A DNA stretch of 64,000 nt from Desulfovibrio sp. (GCA_030145055.1 JAQYWK010000004.1:572701-636700), one strand, 5' to 3'. Counted from the first letter of the stretch, positions 39,738 to 50,519 are shown. Program-made: numbers and translations. Notes: generated by a model not told the origin, from the letters alone.

Positions 39738-40769
39738 ATGAGATTATATTCATTTTTGGTGTTTTTGTTGCTTCTGGCAATGCCTACTTTTGCTTGTGCG
39801 GATAGCGCAAGTAGCGGGTATCTCTTTGAGCTGGATGGTCTTTCGATTAACTGGGGATCTGGATTGATTTCCTCTTCTTCGGAAATTTTGCCCATGCAGG
39901 ACACCATTGATCCTCAGAGGACTAAAGCTTTGGCCGTTCGTCAGAGCGGTGTAAAAGCTCGTAAAAATCTTCTTGATTCCATTTTAAACTTACGCCTTAC
40001 TAGTAAAGAATTAGTTTCTGGCGCGTTTGAAGATGAAATGAAAGGGGCTGCTCTTCTGCGAGGATTTGTTCAGAATTCACTGCTGAGCACGCAGGATACA
40101 TCTGACGGTATGGTAAAAGTTACAGCTTCTACTCATATTCGCGGAGAACTTTCGTCCATAATAATTCCAGCGACTCTACCGTTTCTTTCAGGAATTCCAC
40201 CAACCTTATCGGATAATCGGGATGATGAGAACTCACAAAATCCCAGCGATGAGGAAGGAGCTGTTGTCAATTCATCTTCTTATAGCGGAATTGTTATAGA
40301 TGCGCGTGGAATGGATATAGTTCCGGTCTTGCTTCCTGTTATTTATGATGGGAAAGGCATTGGAGTGTATGGTCCATTTATTGTGAGCAGAGAAGCGGTT
40401 CTTAAAAACGGGTTAGTGGCTTTTGTTACTGATACACCCTTTAGCCGCTTGCGTGAGCGTGTCGGTAATACTCCGTTGATTTTGACTCCTGTAAGTACAC
40501 ATGGAACAGTCCGCGGAAATGTTATTTTGTCACTTGCTGATGCTGCAAAGGCTAGAGCCGTTTTGACGCGAAAATCCGTCACAGATAATTGTGCAGTTGT
40601 TATAATGATGGATGCTCCTAAGGTCGAAGTAGTTACTCCTGAACTCGGTGTTGATGGAGCTGTTAGCGCAGGTTCGGTTCAGGGTGGACAAGCTTCTTCA
40701 GTGGATGAGTCAGAATTGCAAGAAGATTCAATAGTAGATGAAGGCACTTCACCTGCCTTGAAACCGTAA
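39738..40769 (+). CDS. secreted protein of unknown function
   Basis: signal peptide MRLYSFLVFLLLLAMPTFACA from ATG 39738; upstream in-frame ATG at 39687. Confidence 0.75.
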   Translation: MRLYSFLVFLLLLAMPTFACADSASSGYLFELDGLSINWGSGLISSSSEILPMQDTIDPQRTKALAVRQSGVKARKNLLDSILNLRLTSKELVSGAFEDEMKGAALLRGFVQNSLLSTQDTSDGMVKVTASTHIRGELSSIIIPATLPFLSGIPPTLSDNRDDENSQNPSDEEGAVVNSSSYSGIVIDARGMDIVPVLLPVIYDGKGIGVYGPFIVSREAVLKNGLVAFVTDTPFSRLRERVGNTPLILTPVSTHGTVRGNVILSLADAAKARAVLTRKSVTDNCAVVIMMDAPKVEVVTPELGVDGAVSAGSVQGGQASSVDESELQEDSIVDEGTSPALKP

Positions 40770-40790
40770 TTTTCAGATCGGAGTAATCAC

Positions 40791-41750
40791 TTGATCTTTT
40801 CAAAATATATCAAAAAATCAATTTTTGTCTTTTGTGCGCTGATAATAACAACTGCTTTAGCTGTTCCGGCCGGAGCTGTTAAAGTTCAGGTTTTCAAAGC
40901 CGGCGAAGAAGGTGTTTCTACTAAGGACTTGCGCACAGAAGCCGTTGCTCAGGCTTTTGCTCAGGCTCTTCTAGCTGAATCGGTACGCATGATACCTGTT
41001 ACGGTTTCTGCTGATAGAAGCGATGCTTTAAAAAGCATGTTCAGCAATAATTATGAGTCATTTATTTCAGGCTACAAAGATATGGATGTTAAATATCATG
41101 ACGATGGAGTTACCATTCGGATTGATGTTAATGTCAATAGAGCCGCTTTGCGTGACTCTCTTAGGAATATGGGTTTTTTTGCCTCCGCAGATAAAGTTGT
41201 TAAATCCGCCGTTGTAATATCTAACGGAACATATAAGCTTAATGCCAAGGATCAAGCCGCTCGTGATGCTAAAGTTAAAGAATTAAAGTCATTATATGCG
41301 GTGCAAGACGTTGCTCCGGGGACTGTAGATCCGTTAGCTTCAACACTCAAGATTACTCAGGTTGGTAAGAAAAGTTTTAGTGGAAGTCTCGATTCTTCGA
41401 ATGGAAACTGGCAATCAGCTGGTAATTCTGTTGAATCCGTGTGGGGAAGATTGTGGACAAAATATTATGAATCAGTTCGGACAGATGATACTATGAATCC
41501 GAAGGCTGTCTTAGTTGTTAATGGCTGGTTCAATTCTGATGGCGTTCGTGAATTTGGAAGATTGCTCAAGTCATGGGATTCAGCAGTGCAGGAAGTTCAG
41601 CTACTTGATGTTGAGATGAAACCGACTGCGGTCTCTGCAAGCTGGTCTCTGGACGTTTCGGACCAGTGGGTTTTGAAAAGTTATTTAAACGATTTTCTTC
41701 CTCCGCGTGGATTGTCATACAGAATCGATGGGCTTAGCGAAGAGAAGTAA
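40791..41750 (+). CDS. secreted protein of unknown function
   Basis: signal peptide-like N-terminus, TTG start with GGAG upstream. Confidence 0.75.
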   Translation: MIFSKYIKKSIFVFCALIITTALAVPAGAVKVQVFKAGEEGVSTKDLRTEAVAQAFAQALLAESVRMIPVTVSADRSDALKSMFSNNYESFISGYKDMDVKYHDDGVTIRIDVNVNRAALRDSLRNMGFFASADKVVKSAVVISNGTYKLNAKDQAARDAKVKELKSLYAVQDVAPGTVDPLASTLKITQVGKKSFSGSLDSSNGNWQSAGNSVESVWGRLWTKYYESVRTDDTMNPKAVLVVNGWFNSDGVREFGRLLKSWDSAVQEVQLLDVEMKPTAVSASWSLDVSDQWVLKSYLNDFLPPRGLSYRIDGLSEEK

Positions 41751-41762
41751 AATAGGAGAGTC

Positions 41763-42332
41763 GTGGCAAGACAGAAAGTCTGGACCATTCCTAATTTGAT
41801 AACCATTTTCCGAATATTGTTGACCCCTGTTTTCGTCTTTGCATATCTGGGGTACAACTTCTATTTGGCATTGTTTCTTTTCATGGTCGCTGGCTTTACT
41901 GATGCTCTTGATGGTTTTCTGGCTCGTATTCTTAACCAGCGCTCTGAACTTGGAGCGATGCTAGACCCTCTCGCTGATAAAATCCTGATTGCTACTTCAT
42001 TTCTGTGCCTGTCAACGCAGGGGATCATTTCAGGTTGGCTGGCGATTCTAGTCATTTCTCGCGATATAGTAATTGTCGTCGGACTGTTTTTGCTCAAATT
42101 TTTAGGAATTAATGTTAATAAGAAAATTAAGCCATTGTTAGTAAGTAAATTAACAACGACTTTACAGTTATTATTCATTTTTTTGATTCTATTCAGTTTC
42201 GTATTCGATTTTAAATTTTCCGATATACAGCCAGAGATGGAGTGGGTGATAGTCGTATTTACTCTGTTTTCAGGTATTTTCTACTTGAGGCAAGGCTTTC
42301 AAATGTTTTTTGACCGGAACCGTAGAAACTAG
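41763..42332 (+). CDS. pgsA: CDP-diacylglycerol-glycerol-3-phosphate 3-phosphatidyltransferase
   Basis: TIPNLITIFRILLTP; DALDGFLARILNQRSELGAMLDPLADK CDP-alcohol phosphotransferase motif. Confidence 0.93.
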   Translation: MARQKVWTIPNLITIFRILLTPVFVFAYLGYNFYLALFLFMVAGFTDALDGFLARILNQRSELGAMLDPLADKILIATSFLCLSTQGIISGWLAILVISRDIVIVVGLFLLKFLGINVNKKIKPLLVSKLTTTLQLLFIFLILFSFVFDFKFSDIQPEMEWVIVVFTLFSGIFYLRQGFQMFFDRNRRN

Positions 42333-42336
42333 AAAA

Positions 42337-42369
42337 ACCCCGCCTTGCATATGCAAGGCGGGGTCTTTT
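42337..42369. terminator. bidirectional terminator between pgsA and tatA
   Basis: perfect 28-nt palindrome ACCCCGCCTTGCATATGCAAGGCGGGGT flanked by A-run and T-run. Confidence 0.9.
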
Positions 42370-42390
42370 AGGCAGAGCTAAGAAAGCTGC

Positions 42391-42588
42391 TTAAGCGTCC
42401 TTGTCTTTGTCTTTAGACGGAGTTACGTCAATTTCTTCAGACTCACTACTGGCCTTCTTGAAATTTTGAATTGCACGGCCTAGTCCGCTTCCCACTTCAG
42501 GAAGCTTTTTGGCTCCGAATATCAGGATAATAATACCCAAAATCAAGAGAATTTCTGTTATTCCTAATCCAAACATTTTTACCTCCAA
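42391..42588 (-). CDS. tatA: twin-arginine translocase TatA/TatE family subunit
   Basis: [42 protein letters not shown]. Confidence 0.95.
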   Translation of the reverse strand: MEVKMFGLGITEILLILGIIILIFGAKKLPEVGSGLGRAIQNFKKASSESEEIDVTPSKDKDKDA

Positions 42589-42754
42589 TGCTAGACAGTA
42601 GGGAACTTTTACACGCGCTAGGCAGTAAGGTCAAGAATGTCTTTAATCATTGAACAGAAAGGGAAAATTTGATTTTTTACTCTTTACAAAGTTAAATTGG
42701 GTAAATAGGTCTTTTGAAAAGTTGGATAATAAATATTTTTATTAAACAGAAGTA

Positions 42755-43156
42755 ATGGATAAGAGGGATACATTGGCAAAAATATCTAAATTGCCCGGAC
42801 ATATGTGCCGCTTTTATCAGAAGGGCAGGTGTCTTTACGAAGAAGTTCTGAACCCTGGTTATAATACTGACTGGCGTTGCAAAGTTTTAGAAGGGCTTGA
42901 GGATGAATACGATAAACTTATACGGCAAGCTGAAGCTTTCAAACTCAGTGCTGAAGTTGTAACTGATTTATGGAACCGAAGAATTGCCGAGCACAGAGTT
43001 TCATCCGGAGGATGTCAGAAGGATGCATTAAAGGGAGAAGACACATATCCTTTGTGTTCTAACGGGCATGACGATATATGTCTGCTTGAGCTACCTGAAT
43101 GTGAGGGAGTTTGTAAAAAATTCAAGCCGCTTAATAATAGTTCAGATACAGAATAG
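42755..43156 (+). CDS. cysteine-rich hypothetical protein
   Basis: 133 aa with multiple Cys (HMCRFYQKGRCLYEE...DICLLELPECEGVCKKF). Confidence 0.72.
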   Translation: MDKRDTLAKISKLPGHMCRFYQKGRCLYEEVLNPGYNTDWRCKVLEGLEDEYDKLIRQAEAFKLSAEVVTDLWNRRIAEHRVSSGGCQKDALKGEDTYPLCSNGHDDICLLELPECEGVCKKFKPLNNSSDTE

Positions 43157-43191
43157 TTTCTAAGTAACATCTATACCGATGGAGAATTACT

Positions 43192-43986
43192 ATGTTGATA
43201 TATTTCCCTGAATTGCACGAAGAGCTTATTTCTGAAAAAGTTGAAGGCGCACTACTTTTTGATCCCGGTGTTGATAGGGATCAGTCGAAAGACACTCTCG
43301 TTTTCAGACCTGAAAACCTACCTGTCGAGCCTGAACTTTGTAAGCGCATGATCGCTGATTTTGTAAGTTACGGCGAAAGTATGGGCAAAATGTTTAAAAT
43401 GCTCGCCATGCCTGCATCGAATGAAAAAGATCAGTTCGGTGAAAGATCTTCAGCTATTGAAAATGAACTTAATGCGCTAATTTCCAGTACTCCAGAAGTG
43501 AAGGAGACGGGAACCGAGCTTGTGCAGAACCAAGTAGTATTGGCTCTTGTCTATGCTTACGAAGAAAAACAGCTTGAACTTGCTGAAATTGAGAATGGAC
43601 TGAATGAAAAATGGTCCGGTTTCGGCGAAAGTATCGGGCTTGATGAAGATGATCAAGCAGATCAGCACGCAATGGCTATCGGCGGATTAATTTCGCATTC
43701 GCCTGTTCAGGTTGGAGAGCGCGTAGTGCTTCCTTGGCAGAAAGTCCTTGAAGGATTTGCAGTTCTTTTGCCCGAAAATTCAGTTTTGGTAACAAGCGAT
43801 GCAGATGCAGTGGCAATGTGGCGTGACTTGGAACTCGAATTTCATGAAAAAGAAAATATTTTACCTGAGAAGGCTACTTTCGTAAAAGATTATGCTTGGA
43901 AGCTCATGGGGCTTTCCCGCTTACCTGAAGACAAGCCTTGGCTTGATCGTAAATTTCTTGTGGCTCTTGCTACATCCAAATTATAG
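43192..43986 (+). CDS. conserved-looking hypothetical protein
   Basis: 264 aa ORF, acidic, upstream RBS GGAG. Confidence 0.72.
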   Translation: MLIYFPELHEELISEKVEGALLFDPGVDRDQSKDTLVFRPENLPVEPELCKRMIADFVSYGESMGKMFKMLAMPASNEKDQFGERSSAIENELNALISSTPEVKETGTELVQNQVVLALVYAYEEKQLELAEIENGLNEKWSGFGESIGLDEDDQADQHAMAIGGLISHSPVQVGERVVLPWQKVLEGFAVLLPENSVLVTSDADAVAMWRDLELEFHEKENILPEKATFVKDYAWKLMGLSRLPEDKPWLDRKFLVALATSKL

Positions 43987-44005
43987 CAGGTTAAGGAGTT
44001 TTTTG

Positions 44006-44695
44006 ATGGAAGGAATACATTTAAGCGATGTTACCCCGCCTAAGTTTCTAAAGAAGATCAAAGGAATCATATTTGATTGTGATGGTGTGCTGATTAGTTC
44101 ATTTGAAGCAAATAAATGGTACTATAATTGGTTCAAAACTAATTTCGGTCTTCCTGTTATGGATGCCGACGAAGAACGTTTTGTTCATGCGCATACTGTT
44201 TTTCAGTCATTGAAGCATGTTATGCCGGAAGAGTATTACGAAGAAGCTCTCGAGCTTCGCAAACTTCCTGAACTTGCCAAGGCCCTTGATTATATTTCTC
44301 TGGAAGACGGATTGTTAAAACTTCTTGAGTGGCTGAGAAATAATAAAATACGCATGGCAATCAATACAAATAGGACAGATTCACTTTCAGCTGTTTTGCA
44401 TAAATTCGGTGTTGAAAGTTTTTTTGCCCCGACAGTTACCTCTACATTGCTGCCTAACCCGAAGCCTCATCCAGACGGAGTCCATTATATCCTAGATAAA
44501 TGGGGTATGAAGCGCGAAGATGTGGTTTACATTGGTGACACATGGGTTGATGAAAAATGTGCATGTAGTGCAGGTGTAGATTTTTGGGCTTACGGAAATC
44601 CAAAATTGAACGGATCTATTTATATTAATGACTATTGGGTTTTAAAAAATTTATTGGAAAAAGCAAAAAATAATGTTTGGACTGAGTGTTTGTGA
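44006..44695 (+). CDS. HAD family hydrolase
   Basis: GIIFDCDGVLISS; INTNRTDSLS; YIGDTWVDEKCACSAG; start ATG 44006 with AAGGAG. Confidence 0.88.
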   Translation: MEGIHLSDVTPPKFLKKIKGIIFDCDGVLISSFEANKWYYNWFKTNFGLPVMDADEERFVHAHTVFQSLKHVMPEEYYEEALELRKLPELAKALDYISLEDGLLKLLEWLRNNKIRMAINTNRTDSLSAVLHKFGVESFFAPTVTSTLLPNPKPHPDGVHYILDKWGMKREDVVYIGDTWVDEKCACSAGVDFWAYGNPKLNGSIYINDYWVLKNLLEKAKNNVWTECL

Positions 44696-44846
44696 TTTTT
44701 AGTGTACTTAATATGAGGTTTGACCTGCGAAGATCTTTTTATTTTAAAAGCTTAAAAAGTGTTGATTCTTAGGTCTTGCTGTGCCAATTTGTAATTAAGA
44801 ATGTGAGTACAATACTACATTCTATGTTCCTTTAGGAGTATGATAA

Positions 44847-45137
44847 ATGGATTACGTAATTCTTGCTGTAGCTAAAGTTCTCGGGATTGTATTCAATCTT
44901 TATATGTGGGTTGTTATCATTTCGGCCCTTATTTCATGGGTAAATCCTGATCCTTATAATCCGATTGTCCGCTTTTTACACCGTGCGACAGAGCCTGTAT
45001 TTGCAAAAGTCCGGCACTACATACCGTTTTCTATCATTGGCGGAATAGACCTGTCTCCAATCATTGTTATCCTGGCTCTTCAGATGCTTGATATTGCCCT
45101 CGTAGGCAATTTGACTAGACTTGCATATGGAATGTAG
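44847..45137 (+). CDS. YggT family membrane protein
   Basis: ISWVNPDPYNPIVRFLHRATEPVFAKVRHYIP. Confidence 0.92.
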   Translation: MDYVILAVAKVLGIVFNLYMWVVIISALISWVNPDPYNPIVRFLHRATEPVFAKVRHYIPFSIIGGIDLSPIIVILALQMLDIALVGNLTRLAYGM

Positions 45138-45153
45138 TCGCTGGAGGTAGTAG

Positions 45154-45657
45154 ATGAATCTTTCTAAGATAGATTTACTTAACAAGAAGTTTTCAAAATC
45201 ACTTTTTGGTTATTCTAAAAGTGAAGTGGATCAACTTTTGGCTGAACTTGCAGAGGTTCTCGGTGTAACTGCCGATGAAAAGAAGCAACTCTTAAAGAAA
45301 GTTGCCCGGCGTGAGTCTACCATTGGTGAATTTCGCCAGCGTGAAGAAACTCTACGTGATACTTTGATGACTACCCAGAAAATGATTGATGACTTGAAAA
45401 CAACTGCCAGAAAAGAAGCTGAGCTCATAATTAATGAAGCTCATTCAAGGGCAGAAGTTATTTTACAGCAGGCTCATAATCGTCTGGCTCAAATTCATGA
45501 AGATATTAATGAGCTCAAACGTCAGAGAACGAGGTTTGAAGTTGAGTTGAAGGCTGTTCTTGAGTCTCATCTTAAGACTCTTGAGATTAGCAGTCCTGAA
45601 CTTGAAAAAGTTGAAGCCATCGAAGCTAAACTTAAATTTTTCAAAAAGGCCAAGTGA
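45154..45657 (+). CDS. DivIVA domain protein
   Basis: N-terminal IDLLNKKFSKSLFGYSKSEVDQLLAELAE then coiled coil. Confidence 0.88.
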   Translation: MNLSKIDLLNKKFSKSLFGYSKSEVDQLLAELAEVLGVTADEKKQLLKKVARRESTIGEFRQREETLRDTLMTTQKMIDDLKTTARKEAELIINEAHSRAEVILQQAHNRLAQIHEDINELKRQRTRFEVELKAVLESHLKTLEISSPELEKVEAIEAKLKFFKKAK

Positions 45658-45800
45658 GGTCCATCATTAGAAAGAATCTGAAATTGAATATATGTCTATC
45701 CTCAGGGCTTTCTAATTCGGTGGAGTACTAAGTTGAACCGCGTTAGATTGGAAAGTTCCGCTGACGCTTGAATATGCAAACCTCTGTAAAGGAGTTTCAA

Positions 45801-46019
45801 ATGGAAGCTAAAGACGTAGATTTGATTAAGACATTGGTTGATCAGGATGCAGAAATTAAAGGTCTATGGGAGCAGCACACTGATCTGAATAAGATTATTG
45901 ATAAGATGGAGAAGAAAGGCTTTCTTAATGAGACTGAAACTCTAGAGCTGAAAGAGCTTAAAAAGAAAAAGCTGGCTGGAAAAACAAAATTACAATTGTT
46001 ACTCGATAAGTATAAATAA
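45801..46019 (+). CDS. DUF465 (YdcH-like) protein
   Basis: [53 protein letters not shown]. Confidence 0.85.
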   Translation: MEAKDVDLIKTLVDQDAEIKGLWEQHTDLNKIIDKMEKKGFLNETETLELKELKKKKLAGKTKLQLLLDKYK

Positions 46020-46033
46020 TAGGGAGAAGAGCC

Positions 46034-47725
46034 ATGGAGCTCACTGGTGCTCAGATATTTTTAGAATGTCTGAGAAAAGAGGGCGTTGAGGTTGTGTTCG
46101 GTTATCCCGGCGGCGCGATAATTGATATATACGACCAAATCCCTAATTATCCTTTTAAGCACATACTGGTCAGACATGAACAGGGTGCTGTCCATGCGGC
46201 AGACGGTTATGCCAGGGCAACTGGAGACGTAGGCGTATGCCTCGTCACTTCCGGTCCTGGTGCTACAAATGCTGTTACAGGCATTGCCACTGCATATATG
46301 GACTCAATTCCGGTAGTTTGTTTTACCGGACAGGTTCCGACTCCGTTAATCGGTAATGATGCCTTTCAAGAGGTAGATATTGTCGGAATTACGCGTCCTT
46401 GTACTAAACATAATTATCTGGTCAAAGATATTAAAGATCTCGCCTTCACCGTAAGACAGGCTTTTTATCTTGCCCGTTCCGGAAGACCTGGCCCTATCGT
46501 GGTCGACCTTCCTAAAGATATAATGCAGACCAAGGCTGAATTCATTTGGCCTGAAGATGTGTCTCTTAGAAGCTATAACCCGAATCTTTTGCCGCATACT
46601 GGGCAGATTAAAAAGGTTGCCAAGCTGATTGAGCAGGCCGAAAGACCTATCATTTATGCTGGTGGCGGGGTTATAAGCGGCGGAGCAGAGGATGAACTTA
46701 CATGGCTCGCTAAGAGTCTGAATATACCAGTGACGGCTACTCTCATGGGGCTTGGTTCCTTTCCCGGCAACGATCCTCTTTGGCTCGGAATGCTCGGAAT
46801 GCACGGAACCTATGCCGCAAACATGGCAATCAACAACGCGGACCTCGTTCTGGCAATCGGAGCGAGGTTCGACGACCGTGTTACGGGTAAAGTTGATACT
46901 TTTGCTCCGAAAGCTACTCTTGTTCACATTGATATTGATCCTACATCAATTCAGAAGAATGTAGCTGTTCATGTACCTCTTGTTGCTGATTGTAAAAGTG
47001 CCCTTTCTGCTCTTAAAGCTGAAATGGAACCGAATTTGGATGCTGTAAAAGCTGAAGAAGATCATGCCGTTTGGGTTCGTCAGGTTCAGCAGTGGGCTGA
47101 GACGCATCCGCTACGCTACAAGAAAGGTGGCAAACACATTAAGCCTCAGTATGTTGTTGAAAAGGTATATGAAATCAGCAACGGCGACGCTATTGTCGCT
47201 ACTGAAGTCGGTCAGAACCAGATGTGGGCCGCTCAATTTTACAAATTTAAAAAGTCAAAATCTTTTCTGTCTTCGGGCGGTTTGGGAACGATGGGGTATG
47301 GACTTCCTGCCGCTATCGGCGCACAAATGGCGTTTCCTGATAAGCTTGTAGTGAATATTGCCGGAGACGGTTCTATTCAGATGAATATTCAGGAAATGAT
47401 GACTGCTGTCTGTAACAATCTGCCAATTAAAATCGTTATACTAAATAATGGTTATCTCGGTATGGTTCGTCAGTGGCAGGAACTTTTTTATAATCGGAAC
47501 TACTGCGAAACCTGTATGGATGCTCAGCCTGATTTCGTTAAATTGGCTGAAGCTTACGGTGCTGTAGGGTTCAGGGTTACTGAAGAGAAAGATGTTGTAC
47601 CTGTTCTGACGGAAGCTTTTGCTCTGCCGAAGACTTGTATTATAGATGTCCGCGTCGATCCTGAGGAGAATGTTTATCCGATGGTTCCCGCCGGCGCTTC
47701 TTTAACCGACATGCTGCTCGTTTAG
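46034..47725 (+). CDS. ilvB: acetolactate synthase large subunit
   Basis: [35 protein letters not shown] motif [12 protein letters not shown]. Confidence 0.96.
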   Translation: MELTGAQIFLECLRKEGVEVVFGYPGGAIIDIYDQIPNYPFKHILVRHEQGAVHAADGYARATGDVGVCLVTSGPGATNAVTGIATAYMDSIPVVCFTGQVPTPLIGNDAFQEVDIVGITRPCTKHNYLVKDIKDLAFTVRQAFYLARSGRPGPIVVDLPKDIMQTKAEFIWPEDVSLRSYNPNLLPHTGQIKKVAKLIEQAERPIIYAGGGVISGGAEDELTWLAKSLNIPVTATLMGLGSFPGNDPLWLGMLGMHGTYAANMAINNADLVLAIGARFDDRVTGKVDTFAPKATLVHIDIDPTSIQKNVAVHVPLVADCKSALSALKAEMEPNLDAVKAEEDHAVWVRQVQQWAETHPLRYKKGGKHIKPQYVVEKVYEISNGDAIVATEVGQNQMWAAQFYKFKKSKSFLSSGGLGTMGYGLPAAIGAQMAFPDKLVVNIAGDGSIQMNIQEMMTAVCNNLPIKIVILNNGYLGMVRQWQELFYNRNYCETCMDAQPDFVKLAEAYGAVGFRVTEEKDVVPVLTEAFALPKTCIIDVRVDPEENVYPMVPAGASLTDMLLV

Positions 47726-47737
47726 GAGGATAGAATA

Positions 47738-48220
47738 ATGAGACATACTCTGTCCGTCAGTGTTGAAAATGAGCCGGGAGTTTTATCCAGGGTCGTTGGG
47801 CTTTTTAGTGGACGTGGATTCAACATTGAATCCCTTAACGTTGCGCCTACTTTGGAAGAGGGCGTGTCCCTCATGACTATAACTACTGTCGGTGATGAAC
47901 AAATCATCGAGCAGATTGTAAAACAGCTGAGAAAGCTGGTTACAGTCATTAAGGTAGTTGATCTCACAGAATTAAAAGCTGTTGAGAGAGAAATGGTCAT
48001 GCTTAAAGTTAATGCCGAAGATGCTAAGCGTGCAGAAATTCTGCGCATAGTTGATATATTCAGATGTAAAGTTGTTGATGTAAGTGTGGACGAGCTGACC
48101 CTTGAGGTAACAGGCGACCACGGTAAAACCGAAGCTTTGATTAATCTGCTGGCTAGATTTGGTATTAAGGAAATTGCCCGTACAGGTACAGTCGCTATGA
48201 AGCGTGCCTTGCAAGCTTAA
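47738..48220 (+). CDS. ilvN: acetolactate synthase small subunit
   Basis: HTLSVSVENEPGVLSRVVGLFSGRGFNIESLNVAPT ACT domain. Confidence 0.95.
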   Translation: MRHTLSVSVENEPGVLSRVVGLFSGRGFNIESLNVAPTLEEGVSLMTITTVGDEQIIEQIVKQLRKLVTVIKVVDLTELKAVEREMVMLKVNAEDAKRAEILRIVDIFRCKVVDVSVDELTLEVTGDHGKTEALINLLARFGIKEIARTGTVAMKRALQA

Positions 48221-48343
48221 TTATATTTCAATCATTATTTCGGCATAGAAGTGATCTCCGGCAGGTTTTAATCGGGTGTTAAAACTAGCTGGGAAACTAT
48301 TATGGTTTCGTGTCCGAAGGAAAGCGAAAATTAGGAGATTAAG

Positions 48344-49333
48344 ATGAAAGTTTATTACGAAGATGACGCGGATTTAAGCCTTTTGAAAGACAAAACTGTA
48401 GCCATCATCGGTTACGGTAGCCAGGGGCACGCACACGCACAGAATCTACGTGATTCAGGCGTTAAAGTTGTTGTTGGACAGCGCCCCGGCGGAGCTAACT
48501 ACGAGCTAGCTAAAGAACATGGTTTTAAACCAGTAAGCGCAGCAGAAGCAACAGCAGCAGCTGACCTGATTATGATTCTTCTACCTGATCAAGTTCAGGG
48601 TGCAATTTATAAAGAAGACATTCTTCCTAACCTAAAGCCTGGTGATATCCTTGCTTTCGGTCATGGTTTCAATATTCATTTTGACCAGATCGTTCCTAAC
48701 GATGACAACGACGTAATCATGATTGCTCCTAAGGGGCCGGGTCATCTTGTTCGTCGCACATACACTGAAGGCGGAGCTGTTCCAGCAATCGCTGCAGTTT
48801 ACCAGAACGTTTCCGGTAAAGCTTTTGATATTGCTCTTGCTTACGCAAAAGGTATCGGCGCAACTCGTTCAGGTGTTATCGAAACTAACTTCCGTGAAGA
48901 AACTGAAACTGACCTTTTCGGTGAGCAAGCAGTTCTTTGTGGTGGCGTAAGTGAGCTTATCAAAGCTGGTTTCGAAACTTTGGTTGAAGCTGGATACCAG
49001 CCTGAAATCGCATATTTTGAGTGTCTGCACGAACTCAAATTGACCATCGACCTCATTTATGAAGGTGGTCTATCTAACATGCGTAGCTCCATCAGTGATA
49101 CAGCTGAATACGGTGATCTTACTCGCGGACCAAGAGTAATCAACGCAGAAAGCCGTAAAGAAATGAAAAAGATCCTCAAAGAAATCCAGCAGGGTGAATT
49201 TGCTAAAGAATTCATTGTTGAAAATATGTCTGGTAAAGCTCACTTCAACGCAATGCGCCGCATTAATGCAGAGCATCAGGTTGAAACCGTTGGAGCAGAT
49301 CTTCGCAAAATGATGAGCTGGCTTAAAAAATAG
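48344..49333 (+). CDS. ilvC: ketol-acid reductoisomerase
   Basis: [34 protein letters not shown]. Confidence 0.97.
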   Translation: MKVYYEDDADLSLLKDKTVAIIGYGSQGHAHAQNLRDSGVKVVVGQRPGGANYELAKEHGFKPVSAAEATAAADLIMILLPDQVQGAIYKEDILPNLKPGDILAFGHGFNIHFDQIVPNDDNDVIMIAPKGPGHLVRRTYTEGGAVPAIAAVYQNVSGKAFDIALAYAKGIGATRSGVIETNFREETETDLFGEQAVLCGGVSELIKAGFETLVEAGYQPEIAYFECLHELKLTIDLIYEGGLSNMRSSISDTAEYGDLTRGPRVINAESRKEMKKILKEIQQGEFAKEFIVENMSGKAHFNAMRRINAEHQVETVGADLRKMMSWLKK

Positions 49334-49361
49334 TTCAGCTGACTTAATTTGATTTAGATAT

Positions 49362-49425
49362 AGCCCGTGTTAGAAAGGTGAACTATTCGCCTTTTTAATG
49401 CGGGTTATTTATTTTTTTATTTATA
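49362..49425 (+). terminator. probable terminator after ilvC
   Basis: AGCCCGTGTTAG-AAAGGTGAACTATTCGCCTTT-TTAATGCGGGTT nested stem followed by T-rich tract. Confidence 0.6.
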
Positions 49426-49450
49426 TACGGTATAGTCATCATTCAGATTC

Positions 49451-49598
49451 CATCGTGGGATTGTTTTCTTAAAAATGGACGATTGAAGGCGCAATCAGGG
49501 CAATTGATGCTTTTGATGGAAATGAATTAGGTAGACATAGTCTTAAATTTAATGAAGTCCGCTCGCGCGAGGTGTCTTTATTGGCTGGTAATTCGTAG
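49451..49598 (+). pseudogene. frameshifted remnant of RRM-type RNA-binding protein
   Basis: HRGIVFLKMDD / (1-nt shift at ~49484) / EGAIRAIDAFDGNELGRHSLKFNEVRSRE, resembling the C-terminal half of bacterial RRM proteins; no start codon. Confidence 0.65.
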
Positions 49599-49777
49599 CG
49601 ATTTGGTATAAAGCCCTTTTGGTTGGTGAGAATTTCTTTTTTTTACCATTTCCTAATTATACCTAAAGACAGTCTTGATAGTAGTTTCCGTTATACGGAA
49701 ATATCAAAAATAGAGCCTGCTGTTGTTTAAGAGTTAGCAGGCTTCTCATATTCATTTTTAAAAACACGGAAAATATT

Positions 49778-49996
49778 TTGGCAAAAGAAGAAGGCATTGC
49801 AGTTAATGGCACCGTAGAAGAAGCACTCCCGAATGCTATGTTCAGAGTAGAGCTAGAAAACGGTCACGTAGTATTGGCACATATTTCTGGGAAAATGCGT
49901 AAATTCCGCATCAGAGTAATGCCCGGCGATAAAGTTACGGTTGAACTTTCTCCGTACGATTTGACTCGCGGCAGAATTACTTACCGTCCTCGTTAA
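49778..49996 (+). CDS. infA: translation initiation factor IF-1
   Basis: [73 protein letters not shown] start. Confidence 0.97.
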   Translation: MAKEEGIAVNGTVEEALPNAMFRVELENGHVVLAHISGKMRKFRIRVMPGDKVTVELSPYDLTRGRITYRPR

Positions 49997-50132
49997 GTAT
50001 TCGTCGGTAGATTTTAGCGGTTTGAACATCGCTAAAATATTCCCCACGCGGGGTCGCTCTTATACGGACGGCCCCGTGGGAAGAGTAGTGCGAATTTCTC
50101 TTCCTTTTTTTGCGTCCTTTTTTTGAGGGATT

Positions 50133-50519
50133 TTACGCGTTCTTTATATCCAATAATAGAGTTCCATCTATTGCTTCTAAGGGTGTAACCTTGATACTCT
50201 CCCTGTCTATGTACGTAATTGTCACCGGATGCATGCCAATGGGGTTAGGGCGATCAGGGGAGCGTGTAGAAAATACTCCGCGCATAGGAATTGACTCATT
50301 GCCACGTGGATGTACTTTTAAATAGTTTCTGTCCGCTTCATGGAGCCATGTCAGTAAAACAATTTCCATTCCGACCTTAAGACCATCCATTGCATCCCTA
50401 AATTCATCTTCAATATGTAAGGTTGCAACAATTCCGCCTTCATCTCCCTGACGCGGTGTATCAGATCTTTTTTTAAAGTCCGACTGCACATATCCAATTA
50501 TTTTCAGAGAAGTGTTCAT
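50133..50519 (-). CDS. TsaA/TrmO-like tRNA methyltransferase domain protein
   Basis: VFSTRSPDRPNPIGMHPVTI. Confidence 0.88.
   Translation of the reverse strand: MNTSLKIIGYVQSDFKKRSDTPRQGDEGGIVATLHIEDEFRDAMDGLKVGMEIVLLTWLHEADRNYLKVHPRGNESIPMRGVFSTRSPDRPNPIGMHPVTITYIDRESIKVTPLEAIDGTLLLDIKNA

Noticed and set aside
48259-48300. GTTTTAATCGGGTGTTAAAACTAGCTGGGAAAC before ilvC resembles the opening of a cobalamin riboswitch
   Set aside because: No B12-box-like AGTCxGGAxACCTGCC follows; only a 7-bp inverted repeat (48265-48285) is solid.
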